64,000 nt of DNA from Duganella zoogloeoides (GTDB taxonomy: Bacteria > Pseudomonadota > Gammaproteobacteria > Burkholderiales > Burkholderiaceae_D). Location: positions 6,200,001 to 6,264,000 of the forward strand of contig NZ_CP140152.1 of the NCBI RefSeq assembly GCF_034479515.1, in the 5' to 3' direction. The position numbers and the translations under genes are program-made. Under the pieces are notes generated by a model, which saw only the letters and a list, made by a program, of their open reading frames with translations, ran no database searches and was not told where the DNA came from. Shown piece after piece: positions 27,098-35,653 of the stretch. The first letter of the stretch is position 1. Every line of letters starts with the position of its first letter.

Positions 27098-27997
27098 ATG
27101 CTCGATGACCTGGCCCTGTTCGTGACCATCGTGGAGGAGGGCAGTCTGAACGCTGCCGCCATCCGCGAAAACCTGCCGCCGGCCACCGTGACGCGGCGGC
27201 TGCAAAAGCTCGAGGGTGAACTCGGCTACCGCCTGCTCAACCGCAGCGCGCGCCGCTTGCAGCCTACCGCAGAGGGCTGGCAGTACTACGAGCGCTGCCG
27301 GCCGCTGGTGCGGGCGCTGCGCCAGGCCACGCAGCAGCTCGACGCCAGCCTGTCCGATATCTCGGGCACGATCCGGGTGCTGGCGCCGGTTAACTTTGCC
27401 AGCGGCCTGCTCACTCCGGCATGGGCCAGCTTCATGCACCAGTACCCGGACATCAGGCTCGAACTGGAATTGTCGAACCGCCTGCAAGACCTGGTGGCCA
27501 GCGGCGCCGACCTGGCCATACGCGTCGGTGCGCTCGACGATTCGTCGCTGATGCAGCGGCGCCTGGGCAGCGCCGGCCTGGTGATGGTGGCGGCGCCGTC
27601 GTACCTGGCGCGCGCGGGCGTGCCGCAGGACCCGTCGCAACTGGCGCAGCACGAGCTGATCGTGGCCGAGCCGCTGCGTACCTGGCGCCTGCGCCGGCCC
27701 GGTGACGGCGCCGAAGTCGTGATTTCGCCGCAGGCCCAGGCGCGGCTGCGCGTCAACGAAATGCGGCTGGCGGTCGAGATGGCGCATGCGGGACTGGGTA
27801 TCTTGCTGTGTCCCTTGCTGCAAAGCCGGCTCGAAGTGGCCGATGGCAGCCTGGTGCAGGTGCTGCCCGCATGGATGCCGGAGCCGCGCCACGTGTACGC
27901 GGTCTGGACCCAGCGCCGCTACCTGCCGGCGCGGGTACGGGTGCTGCTCGAACACCTGGCCGAATTTGCCGCCAGCAGCCCCTTGCTGCAACAATAA
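27098..27997 (+). CDS. LysR-family transcriptional regulator
   Basis: 299 residues. The N-terminal winged helix (about 1-60) reads DDLALFVTIVEEGSLNAAAIRENLPPATVTRRLQKLE. The C-terminal effector domain has the periplasmic-binding fold of the LysR family (SGTIRVLAPVNFASGLLTPAW, then the LELELSNRLQDLVASGADLAIRVG segment). Its divergent neighbour is the DUF2798 gene, the most likely target. Effector unknown. Confidence 0.92.
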   Translation: MLDDLALFVTIVEEGSLNAAAIRENLPPATVTRRLQKLEGELGYRLLNRSARRLQPTAEGWQYYERCRPLVRALRQATQQLDASLSDISGTIRVLAPVNFASGLLTPAWASFMHQYPDIRLELELSNRLQDLVASGADLAIRVGALDDSSLMQRRLGSAGLVMVAAPSYLARAGVPQDPSQLAQHELIVAEPLRTWRLRRPGDGAEVVISPQAQARLRVNEMRLAVEMAHAGLGILLCPLLQSRLEVADGSLVQVLPAWMPEPRHVYAVWTQRRYLPARVRVLLEHLAEFAASSPLLQQ

Positions 27998-28114
27998 GCA
28001 AGACAGTAGCCAGCAAGAAACCAGTTGTGTTCTACAGCGAACATAGTGTGGACAGGGATGCCCCTAGAATCGATGAGGACGATTCCCGTATTTTCTTCAT
28101 TTCCAGGACACCCC

Positions 28115-28627
28115 ATGAAAAAACTGATGCTAGCCTTTGGCGTGGTTCACGCCATCACCGCCCTGCTGTTTGCCGCCGGCGGCATATGCCTGATCGTGAT
28201 CGGCGCCCAGATCGGCTGGGAGGCCATGTCGGCCGGTGAAGCCGGATTGACCGCCGCCCAGGACGTGATCGAGGCGATCGGCATCCTGGCCGCCGCCGTG
28301 GTGGCCTTGCAGATCGCCGAAACCATCGTCGAGGAAGAAGTCGTGCGCGATGCCGACATCAGCGCGCCCACCCGCGTGCGCCGCTTCCTGTCGCGCTTTT
28401 TCGTGGTGGTGGTCGTGGCGCTCGGTATCGAGGGTTTGGTGGCGACATTCCACGCCGTGCACGATGACTTGAGCGAACTGGTTTATGCGGCAGCCCTGAT
28501 CGGCAGCGTCGGTATCCTGCTGGCGGCATGGGGCGTATTCGTGCACCTGAACCGCTCGGCCGAGGAGCTGGAACCCGATGCGATGCAGGATGCCAAGAAC
28601 GAGGACGAAAAAATCACGGGCGAATAA
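28115..28627 (+). CDS. Hypothetical membrane protein with four helices
   Basis: 170 residues. Hydrophobic segments lie at about 4-30, 48-72, 88-108 and 122-142, and the acidic C-terminus (EELEPDAMQDAKNEDEK) is probably cytoplasmic. No family that I recognise by name. The start at 28115 follows an AGGA ribosome-binding site; an upstream in-frame codon lacks one. The gene is followed by a 10-base tandem repeat and a bidirectional terminator. Confidence 0.75.
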   Translation: MKKLMLAFGVVHAITALLFAAGGICLIVIGAQIGWEAMSAGEAGLTAAQDVIEAIGILAAAVVALQIAETIVEEEVVRDADISAPTRVRRFLSRFFVVVVVALGIEGLVATFHAVHDDLSELVYAAALIGSVGILLAAWGVFVHLNRSAEELEPDAMQDAKNEDEKITGE

Positions 28628-28652
28628 GAACCAATAAGAACCAATAAGAACC
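28623..28652 (+). repeat. Three tandem copies of a 10-base unit
   Basis: AATAAGAACC is repeated exactly three times. The first copy contains the stop codon of the preceding membrane-protein gene. A slippage-prone microrepeat without obvious function. Confidence 0.85.
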
Positions 28653-28693
28653 CAAGCGTCACTGGCGTGCTGCCAATCCACAGCCGCCGGTAT

Positions 28694-28732
28694 AACGGGC
28701 CGGATCTCGCCAAAGATCCGGCCCGTTCTTGT
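28694..28732. terminator. Bidirectional terminator between convergent genes
   Basis: A 14-bp perfect stem (AACGGGCCGGATCT and complement) with a 6-base loop is followed by CTTGTT on the plus strand. It separates the plus-strand membrane-protein gene from the minus-strand LpxR-like gene. Confidence 0.8.
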
Positions 28733-28748
28733 TGACCGGTTTGACCGT

Positions 28749-29753
28749 TCAGCGCAGTGCAGTCGTATAGGTCAGCGACCCATACGCCTTGCGCCGCCCG
28801 CTGCCCGTGGTCAGCGCGCTGGTGTTTTGCAGCGAGAACGACAGCGACGAGTCACCCCAGCCATAGGCGATGCCGGCCTGGCCGATCACCTGCGATTCGC
28901 GCAGCTCGGCGCGGGTGCCGCCCGGCGGCAGGTCGTTGCTGATGCCGGCGTGCGAGAAGAAGTGGTCGCCGTGCACGGCCAGGTACGCCATCCAGCCACG
29001 GCCGAAAATCAGGGGATCGCCGCTGCGCGCCAGTTGCCGCACCGACGACGCGTAACTGCGCTTGAGCGACGTGCCATACCGCAGCATCACGCTGCCGCCC
29101 ACTGATGACAACATATTGCCGGCCTCGGCGCCGCCAAGCACGATCGCGTCCAGCGAAGGCGCCGCGCTGTTGCCGTCGCCGCTGGCAAAGCGCATCGCGC
29201 GGTAGCGCTCGATGCCGTACAGCAGCCGGTTCGAGACCTGGCTGTCCCAGCCCTGGGGGCGGGTCGATCCCGTGATGCGGTGGATAAAGGTCTGTGCCTG
29301 GCGCGCGCCCGACGCGGGTCCGATCATGCCGAGGTTGAGGCTGAACATGTCGGCCACATCGCCTTGCACCGACACCTGCGCCGCGCGCACCCACAGCGCG
29401 CCCAGGTATGGCGCGTCCATCGGGTTCGGCTCCCTGGTGGTGATGTCGCGCGGGGTGATCATGACCTGGTTGAGCGAGACCGACGTCATCGCCGCCGGTC
29501 CCACGGCCAGGAACGGCGCGACCGGCGCCAGCAGCCAGTGCGGCGCCAGTTCCGTTTCGCCGGGCGCCGTGCTGCGCACGTAGGCGATGGCCAGGCCGTT
29601 GGTGTAGCCGCCACCGTCGGTACCGGCAAAGACATCGTTTTGCAGCATCGCCGCCAGGTGCTTTTCCTCGGCACGGGCAGTGCCGGTAACAGCGAGGGTG
29701 CTCAAGGTGAACAAGGCAAAGGAAATGCGTGCGGCAAGTGGTGTCGGTGTCAT
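28749..29753 (-). CDS. LpxR-like outer-membrane lipid A deacylase family protein
   Basis: 334 residues. A signal peptide (cleavage after about ARA, residue 27) is followed by LQNDVFAGTDGGGYTNGLAIAYV, the LpxR N-terminal signature whose Asn-Asp pair lies in the active site of LpxR 3'-O-deacylases. The rest is an antiparallel beta-barrel with Gly/aromatic strands, closing near YGSLTYTTALR. The known enzyme removes the 3'-acyloxyacyl chain of lipid A in the outer leaflet. Whether all catalytic residues are kept needs alignment. The start at 29753 gives a normal signal peptide. Confidence 0.75.
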   Translation of the reverse strand: MTPTPLAARISFALFTLSTLAVTGTARAEEKHLAAMLQNDVFAGTDGGGYTNGLAIAYVRSTAPGETELAPHWLLAPVAPFLAVGPAAMTSVSLNQVMITPRDITTREPNPMDAPYLGALWVRAAQVSVQGDVADMFSLNLGMIGPASGARQAQTFIHRITGSTRPQGWDSQVSNRLLYGIERYRAMRFASGDGNSAAPSLDAIVLGGAEAGNMLSSVGGSVMLRYGTSLKRSYASSVRQLARSGDPLIFGRGWMAYLAVHGDHFFSHAGISNDLPPGGTRAELRESQVIGQAGIAYGWGDSSLSFSLQNTSALTTGSGRRKAYGSLTYTTALR

Positions 29754-29942
29754 GATGAATAGAAGGAAGGGATGGTTGGCGGAATGCCGAGGCCATACCA
29801 TCGAGTCTGCGCACCGGCCTGAGCCCGGTCAAGCGAACGTGGGCCGCGAGCGTGAGAAAGGACACCGTGCAGGGAAAATAGTCATCATTTTGGGAGAGGC
29901 GCAGCGCACCCTGGGTGAGCGATCTCTCATCTCAAAGGCCGG

Positions 29943-30503
29943 TTACCTCGATTTCGGCTTGCGCGCGATGATGTCGGCGATCTGCTTCTTTTCCTTGTCG
30001 GTAGCCTTGCGCAGCAGCGTTTCGTGCTGCTCGGCCACCTCCAGCGCGCGCTCGATGTCGGGCGTGATCGCCGCCGCCTTGCCGATGCGGTAGGTGACAT
30101 AACCGGTCACCAGGCAGGCCGCCAGCGCGCAGGCGATATAGCCGGCGTTCCACCAGGCGGCGCGGCCGTGGGCGCGATGGAGGTCGCTGCAGACGTGCTC
30201 GGCCTGCCTGGTGACGGCGGTCAGTTGCGCCACGGACGCGGCCACTGCCTTGGTGGCCGCTTCGGTCGCCGCGCGCGCGGCTTCGCTGGCGCTGGCTTCC
30301 ACGATGGCAGCGGCGCGCGCCTCCACCTGGGCGGCTGCGGCGATGCGGTCGTCGATCTGGTTGAGGCTGATATTCGCCATGCGGATCAGCTTGTCGCAGC
30401 TGGCCACCTGGCGCGTAAAATTTTGCAGGTCCGCCTGCAAGCGTTCGGCCTGGGTGTTGAAGAACTCGCCTTGCGGATGCGCGGTCAGGTCGTCTTTGTT
30501 CAT
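29943..30503 (-). CDS. Hypothetical coiled-coil protein with one membrane helix
   Basis: 186 residues. The N-terminal half (about 15-115) is a long Ala/Gln/Glu-rich helix suited to a coiled coil. A single membrane helix lies at about 118-140 (GYIACALAACLVTGYVTY) and a charged cytoplasmic helix ends in IIARKPKSR. The layout recalls mobilisation- or plasmid-linked helper proteins, but no relaxase or mobility gene is near. GGAAG precedes the start at 30503. Function unknown. Confidence 0.65.
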   Translation of the reverse strand: MNKDDLTAHPQGEFFNTQAERLQADLQNFTRQVASCDKLIRMANISLNQIDDRIAAAAQVEARAAAIVEASASEAARAATEAATKAVAASVAQLTAVTRQAEHVCSDLHRAHGRAAWWNAGYIACALAACLVTGYVTYRIGKAAAITPDIERALEVAEQHETLLRKATDKEKKQIADIIARKPKSR

Positions 30504-30516
30504 CAGGGCTTCCGAT

Positions 30517-30554
30517 AGAAAAGGGGCGTGCTGCACACCGTGCAACACGCCCCT
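30517..30554 (-). terminator. Rho-independent terminator of the PAP2 lipoprotein gene
   Basis: On the minus strand the AGGGGCGTG/CACGCCCCT stem continues through an internal mismatch into a TGCAC/GTGCA stem, followed by TTTTC. It lies about 20 bases after the PAP2 gene stop and just before the start of the next minus-strand gene, which it should insulate. Confidence 0.85.
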
Positions 30555-30575
30555 ATCATACCGTTTTGGCGCCGC

Positions 30576-32513
30576 TTAGTTGGTGACCGTCAAAGTCAGG
30601 GTCGTACCGCTATAGGTTGGCGTCACCTTGGCAAAGCCCGCCACCGTGATGGTGGTGAACGTGCCTTGCAGGCGGCCAGCGCCGAGCACGGTGATGGTGT
30701 CGCCTGCTTTCGGCTTGTAGCTGCCCGGGAACTTGATGCTCAGCGCGCCGCCGCCGATGGTGGCGTCGCCAGCCACGGTCAGGCCGGCCTGGGTAGCGGA
30801 CAGGGCATTGATTTCCAGCACAGTGGCGCCGGCCAGCTGGGTGTACTTGGCGGCCTTGACCGGGGTCGCCGCATTGGCGACCAGGGTGCCGCCACTCACG
30901 TACACGTCACCGGCGCCAAACGCGGTGCTCGAGATCGCTTCCAGGATGCCGGCGGTCAGCTCGGTGCCGCCGGTCCAGGTGTTGTTGCCGCCCAGTTTCA
31001 GCGCGCCCGTGCCTTGCTTGACCAGCTTGCCGGTGCCGCTGATGTTGTTGCGCCAGCGGTCGGCCGCGTTGAAGCCGCCCTTCGATGCATCCATGTTGAC
31101 CACGACATTGCCCTTGAAAGCGGCATAGCCGTCGGCTGCCGCGAACAGGTTCAAACGGCCCCAGCCTTCAGCATCGTCCATCACCGGGTAGCCGGAAGCG
31201 AGGGCGGTGGTTTTGAGTACCACGCGGCGCTGCTCCGCGCTCAAATACGGCAAGCGGGTTTCGATCAGCACCTCGGCGCCCTTCGGCACCACTGCCGCTG
31301 CCGTGGTGCTGGCGATCTGCGGGAAGCCGTAGGTGCTGCGGCGGATGTAGTTGGCCTTGTTGGTGGCGTAGTCGGCAAAGCGGTCGGTGCTCAGCGTGCC
31401 CGATTGCGCGAACGACGCGTACGTGGTGGCGGTGGTGGACGTGGCCGCCATCAGCGTGGTGTGGGCCTGGGCGTAGGCGTTGGCTTTCAGGGCCTGGTTG
31501 GCCGGGTCGGCCAGGTTGCCGGCGACGACAGCCTCGCCGTGGATACGGCCGCTCAACACGTCCAGCGGCGAGTGCATGCCGGCCAGGATGCGCGATTCGC
31601 CCAGTTCCAGGCCACGGCTCAAGATTTCCTGGAAGCGTTCCGGCACCACGTAGGCCATCGCCAGCGCGTTGCGCATCGCTTCGGCCGAGTGGCCGCTGGT
31701 GAACCCGCCGTCGGTGGCCGGGGTGCTCGAACGCGCTGGCAGCAGCGCCGGCACCACCTGCACCGCGCTGCTCCAGCGGAACGGACGCGCATACTTGTAG
31801 AAGCGCTTGGCCGGTTCGGTCGAACCGTTGGCGCCGACCATGTTGACGAAATCGACCACGGTGCCGAAGTTGGCGTTGGCGGTGCCGCCCACGCCGTTGT
31901 TGTTGCCGCCGTCGTTGTACAGCACGGTGGTGGCGTCGGCCGGCACGTTATTGATGGTGGTAGTCTGCTGCGTCGAGGCGCGCCAGGCGGCGGTCAGCGG
32001 GCCCATCGCATCGGTCACGCTGTAGCCCTTGCCACGGCGGTCGTCGAAGTAGGCCAGCGTGGTCTGCTCGGCGGTGCGGCCGGTGGTGGCCTTGACCACG
32101 TAATCGATATTGTAGTTGTGGACGGTGGCGTTGCGGATGGTGCCGCCGTTGGTGCCATCGTTCGGCACGCCGGTCCAGGCGGAGGCGGCGACGGCAGGGA
32201 AGGTGCCCACGGCCGGGGCGGTCTGGCCCGCATCGACCAGCTGGGTGAGCGGGGTCCAGATGTCGAGCATGCCGGCCAGCACGCGCACGCCGGCGTTGGT
32301 TTCGAGCGTGGCATAGCGGGCGTCGCCGCGCTGGTTGGTGGCGATGGTGTCCACAAACGCGGTCACGCTTGGTACCGGCGCCGTATCGGCCGCACCCTGG
32401 TCGGCCGGTGCGGCCGGAATGACCAGCGGGCCTTCATGGTAGGTGCCACCGCAGGCGCTGAGCGCGACGGCGATGCTGAGGGCGAGGATGAGCGGGCGTG
32501 GCGAAACTTGCAT
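30576..32513 (-). CDS. PAP2-family phosphatase lipoprotein with autotransporter-type beta repeat
   Basis: 645 residues. A lipoprotein signal peptide (lipobox LSAC, Cys about residue 19) places it on the outer or inner membrane surface. The acid phosphatase/vanadium haloperoxidase (PAP2) motifs are in order: KYARPFR (KxxxxxxRP-type), the GGFTSGHSAEA His motif and SRILAGMHSPLDV. After about residue 470 the protein changes to Gly/Thr/Ala-rich beta-strand sequence (GTGKLVKQGTGALKLGGNN, then TWTGGTELTAGILE) like autotransporter passenger repeats, but no C-terminal translocator barrel follows. The combination suggests a surface phosphatase. The start is set at the signal-peptide Met. Confidence 0.82.
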   Translation of the reverse strand: MQVSPRPLILALSIAVALSACGGTYHEGPLVIPAAPADQGAADTAPVPSVTAFVDTIATNQRGDARYATLETNAGVRVLAGMLDIWTPLTQLVDAGQTAPAVGTFPAVAASAWTGVPNDGTNGGTIRNATVHNYNIDYVVKATTGRTAEQTTLAYFDDRRGKGYSVTDAMGPLTAAWRASTQQTTTINNVPADATTVLYNDGGNNNGVGGTANANFGTVVDFVNMVGANGSTEPAKRFYKYARPFRWSSAVQVVPALLPARSSTPATDGGFTSGHSAEAMRNALAMAYVVPERFQEILSRGLELGESRILAGMHSPLDVLSGRIHGEAVVAGNLADPANQALKANAYAQAHTTLMAATSTTATTYASFAQSGTLSTDRFADYATNKANYIRRSTYGFPQIASTTAAAVVPKGAEVLIETRLPYLSAEQRRVVLKTTALASGYPVMDDAEGWGRLNLFAAADGYAAFKGNVVVNMDASKGGFNAADRWRNNISGTGKLVKQGTGALKLGGNNTWTGGTELTAGILEAISSTAFGAGDVYVSGGTLVANAATPVKAAKYTQLAGATVLEINALSATQAGLTVAGDATIGGGALSIKFPGSYKPKAGDTITVLGAGRLQGTFTTITVAGFAKVTPTYSGTTLTLTVTN

Positions 32514-32633
32514 GTCGAGTCCAGGGCGGATGAAGGAGGCCATAGGGTAATGACTGGATATGACGTGCTTGTTACAAGCGGGGGTGCCGGATGAAAAAAA
32601 TTCTCGCCTGACGTTGTTTGCTACAATGGCCCG

Positions 32634-33005
32634 GTGAAAAAACTCCTGCTCATTTTTCTGCTGACCATCTTGCCGATCCAGTACGCCTGGTCGATGGCGG
32701 CCGTCTATTGCCAGCACGAGGAAAGCAGCCAGCAGCATCCTGCCACCCATTTCGGTCATCACGGTCACCAGCACCAGGCGCAAGCCGGCGACGATGACGA
32801 CGATGGCGATGACCAGCAGCCGGGCAAGACCAAGGCCCACAGCGACTGCGAAGTCTGCCACCACGCGGTGCAGGCCTCGGTGCTCGACGAGCACGGCGTG
32901 GCCGCACCGGTCACCGCCACCGGTTACGCGCCGCCGCTCACTCCCCAGTATCTATCCCATATTGCCGAAGGGCCGCCCCGGCCCAATTGGCTGCTCGTTG
33001 CTTAG
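32634..33005 (+). CDS. czcI: CzcI-like His-rich periplasmic protein of a metal-efflux operon
   Basis: 123 residues with a signal peptide (MKKLLLIFLLTILPIQYAWS) and a His/Asp-rich metal-binding stretch (FGHHGHQHQAQAGDDDDDGDD), then a CEVCHH motif. This size, position and composition match CzcI, the small periplasmic protein before czcC in cobalt/zinc/cadmium resistance operons. The start codon is GTG at 32634 with no ribosome-binding site, while a TACAAT -10-like box ends 6 bases before it, suggesting leaderless translation. A large hairpin separates it from czcC. Confidence 0.78.
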   Translation: MKKLLLIFLLTILPIQYAWSMAAVYCQHEESSQQHPATHFGHHGHQHQAQAGDDDDDGDDQQPGKTKAHSDCEVCHHAVQASVLDEHGVAAPVTATGYAPPLTPQYLSHIAEGPPRPNWLLVA

Positions 33006-33113
33006 AACCTGTTTCGGTAGGGAAGAGGCGCGCAAGCAGCGCCTCATTCCCTGCCGCGACAGGTTCTCCAGCGACGAGACGTTCGTTTAACCCCTGACGC
33101 CACCGTCTCGTCG
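33005..33113 (+). promoter_or_regulatory. Two inverted repeats between czcI and czcC
   Basis: The first (33005-33066) is a long interrupted stem: GAACCTGT pairs with ACAGGTTC, GGGAA with TTCCC, and GAGGCGC with GCGCCTC around a small loop. The second has perfect 10-base arms, CGACGAGACG (33072-33081) and CGTCTCGTCG (33104-33113). There is no T tract after either. They may set the ratio of czcI to czcCBA message by processing or attenuation, which is inference. Confidence 0.6.
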
Positions 33114-33139
33114 AATTTCCCTTTATTCTGGAGAATTCG

Positions 33140-34381
33140 ATGGTCAAGTATTTCCTGCCGCTCTGTGTAGCGGCATGGCCGGCGTTCGCGCTGGCCGCAT
33201 CTTTCAATCTGCCCGCATCGGAGCCGGCCGCACCGCTCACCTTGCAGACTGCGCTGGCGCTGGCTGCCGACGCCAATGCCGACCTGTCGGCCGCCCGCCA
33301 CGAGCTGTCGGCCACCGACGGCGCCGTGCAACAGGCCGGCCTGCTGCCCAACCCCACGCTCGAAGTCGAACGTGTCGATCGCAAGCGCGCCGACGATGTC
33401 CGCGAAACCACGTTTTTGATCAGCCAGCCGCTGGAACTGGGCGGCAAGCGCGGCGCCCGCGTGCAGGCCGCCGAGCGTGGCCGCGACAGCGCCGCTGCCG
33501 CGCTCACCGCGCGCCAGGCCGAGATCCGCGCCAATGTGATCGACGCCTGGTTTGCCGTGCTGGCCGCGCAGGAGCAACTGCGGCTGGCCCAGGAATCGTC
33601 GGAACTGGCGCAGCGCGCGGCGCAAGCCACCGGCCGTCGCGTGGTCGCCGGCAAGGTCTCGCCGGTGGAGGAAACGCGGGCCAAGGTGGCGGCCGCCTCG
33701 GTCACGCTGGAACTGCTGCGCGCACGCAGCGAACTGGCGGTGGCGCGAAAAAAATTGTCGGCAATGTGGGGCAACCCGTCGCCACGGTTTGAAAAAGCCG
33801 ATGGCGATATCGACCAGTTGCCGGCGCTGCCCGACCAGGCCATGCTGCACCACCGGCTGGCGCAGGCGCCGGCGATGGCGCTGGCGCGCTCGGAACTGGC
33901 CAGCCGGCAGTCGCTGGCGCAGGTGGAGCTGTCCAGGCGCGTGCCGGACGTCACCCTCAACCTGGGCAGCAAGCGCTCGGAGGAACTGGGCCGCTCGCAA
34001 TTGATCGTGGGCTTCTCGGTGCCGCTGCCGCTGTTCGACCGCAACCAGGGCAATGTACTGGAGACTGCGCGCCGGGTGGACAAGGCAAGGGATGAACTGT
34101 CATCGACCGCGCTGCGGCTGGACTCGGACCTGGCGCAGGCGCGCGAGGATTTCGACCTGGCCCGCGAGCAGGCGCTGGCGCTGCGCACCGACATCGTGCC
34201 CGGCGCCCAAAGCGCCTACGCCGCCGCCACGACCGGCTTTGAAAACGGCAAGTTCGGCTTCCTCGACGTGCTCGATGCCCAACGTACGCTGCTCGACGCC
34301 CGGTCCCAATACCTGAACGCCCTGGCCCAGGCGCACCGCGCCCATGCTGCCATCACCCGCATCCTCGGAGCAGAACAATGA
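33140..34381 (+). CDS. czcC: Outer-membrane channel of a heavy-metal RND efflux system
   Basis: 413 residues, TolC/outer-membrane efflux protein family. Signal peptide to about residue 20, then two repeats of long helices with barrel strands. LQTALALAADANADLSAARHEL and GLLPNPTLEVE are typical of CzcC/CusC-type proteins, as is NPTLxxE followed by QPLELGGKR. TGGAG precedes the ATG. It is the first of three tightly packed genes; its stop overlaps the czcB start by 4 bases. Confidence 0.9.
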   Translation: MVKYFLPLCVAAWPAFALAASFNLPASEPAAPLTLQTALALAADANADLSAARHELSATDGAVQQAGLLPNPTLEVERVDRKRADDVRETTFLISQPLELGGKRGARVQAAERGRDSAAAALTARQAEIRANVIDAWFAVLAAQEQLRLAQESSELAQRAAQATGRRVVAGKVSPVEETRAKVAAASVTLELLRARSELAVARKKLSAMWGNPSPRFEKADGDIDQLPALPDQAMLHHRLAQAPAMALARSELASRQSLAQVELSRRVPDVTLNLGSKRSEELGRSQLIVGFSVPLPLFDRNQGNVLETARRVDKARDELSSTALRLDSDLAQAREDFDLAREQALALRTDIVPGAQSAYAAATTGFENGKFGFLDVLDAQRTLLDARSQYLNALAQAHRAHAAITRILGAEQ

Positions 34382-35640
34382 ACAAGAAACAAAAAATCAT
34401 CATCGCCGTGATGGCGGTCATCGGCCTGCTGCTGGCCGCGTGGATCCTGGCGCCGAAACAGGCCGGCGAGTCGCACGACGACCACGGCCACGATGGCAAG
34501 GAAAAAGCGCCGGCCAAGGCGGCCGCAGCGCCGCCTGCGGGTGAACTCGCGCACGCGGATGGAGAGGTCCCGGAAAAAATCGTCCTCGATGCCGCCCAGG
34601 TAAAAGCCGCCGGCATCGCGCTGGCCGCCGCCGCGCCGGCAAAAATCAGCGTGGTGACATCGCTGCCCGGCGAGATCCGTTTTAACGAAGACCGCACCGC
34701 CCACGTGGTGCCCAAGCTGGCCGGCGTGGTGATGGAAGTGCACGCGGACCTGGGCCAGAGCGTGAAACAGGGGCAGGTGCTGGCGGTGATCGCCAGCAGC
34801 GGCTTGTCCGACCAGCGCAGCGAGCTGCTGTCGGCGCAGCGCCGCCTGGCCCTGGCATCGACCACGCTCGAGCGCGAAAAGCGCCTGTGGCAGGACAAGA
34901 TCTCGGCCGAGCAGGACTATTTGCAGGCGCAGCAGGCCATGAGCGAGGCGGAAATCGCGGTGCAGAATGCGCGCCAGAAGCTCAGCGCCATTGGCGCCGG
35001 CGTTGGGTCTGGTACCGGTTCCGGCTCCGGAAAAAACCTCAATCGACTGGAACTGCGCGCGCCATTTTCTGGCGTGGTGATGGAAAAACACCTGGCGCAG
35101 GGCGAGGCGGTCAAGGAAGACGCCATCGTGTTTACGCTGTCGGACCTGTCCACGGTGTGGGCCGAAATTGCCGTGCCGCCGCGCGACCTCAACCTGATGC
35201 GAGTGGGCGAGACGGTCACCGTCAAGGCCACCGCCTTTGCCGCCGAAGCCAAGGGCAAGATCATCTACGTGGGCGAGCTGCTGGGCGAGCAAACCCGCAC
35301 CGCCAAGGCGCGCGTGGCGCTGGCCAACCCGGACCGCGCCTGGCGCCCGGGCCTGTTCATCACGGTCGATGTGCTCTCCGGGTCTGCCAATCGTAACGCC
35401 AATGCGGCCGATGCGGCGGTGGCCGTGGCGTCCGACGCGGTGCAGATGGTCGAGGAAAGGCCGGTGGTGTTCGTCGAAACAGCGGGGGGCTTCCTGGCGC
35501 AGCCGGTAAAGCTGGGGCGCAGCGACGGCAAGATGACCGAAGTGCTGGCCGGCCTTAAGCCGGGCGTGCGCTACGTCGCTACCGGCAGCTTCGTGCTGAA
35601 GGCGGAGCTGGGCAAAGACAGCGCCGAACACACCCACTGA
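34378..35640 (+). CDS. czcB: Periplasmic adaptor of a heavy-metal RND efflux system
   Basis: 420 residues. An N-terminal membrane anchor (about 7-25) is followed by a His/Asp-rich metal-binding stretch (SHDDHGHDGKEK). The adaptor core starts at about residue 60 with a split lipoyl domain (AGVVMEVHADLGQSVKQGQ and LELRAPFSGVVMEKHLAQGE), a helical hairpin between them, and beta-barrel domains after. It connects the CzcA pump to the CzcC channel. ATGA overlap with czcC indicates translational coupling. Confidence 0.92.
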   Translation: MNKKQKIIIAVMAVIGLLLAAWILAPKQAGESHDDHGHDGKEKAPAKAAAAPPAGELAHADGEVPEKIVLDAAQVKAAGIALAAAAPAKISVVTSLPGEIRFNEDRTAHVVPKLAGVVMEVHADLGQSVKQGQVLAVIASSGLSDQRSELLSAQRRLALASTTLEREKRLWQDKISAEQDYLQAQQAMSEAEIAVQNARQKLSAIGAGVGSGTGSGSGKNLNRLELRAPFSGVVMEKHLAQGEAVKEDAIVFTLSDLSTVWAEIAVPPRDLNLMRVGETVTVKATAFAAEAKGKIIYVGELLGEQTRTAKARVALANPDRAWRPGLFITVDVLSGSANRNANAADAAVAVASDAVQMVEERPVVFVETAGGFLAQPVKLGRSDGKMTEVLAGLKPGVRYVATGSFVLKAELGKDSAEHTH

Positions 35641-35653
35641 GACCGGAGACCCT

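Noticed and set aside
33140..34381. CzcC as the outer-membrane channel of the nearby type I secretion system
   Set aside because: It is translationally coupled to czcB and typical of metal efflux; the secretion channel is probably encoded elsewhere.
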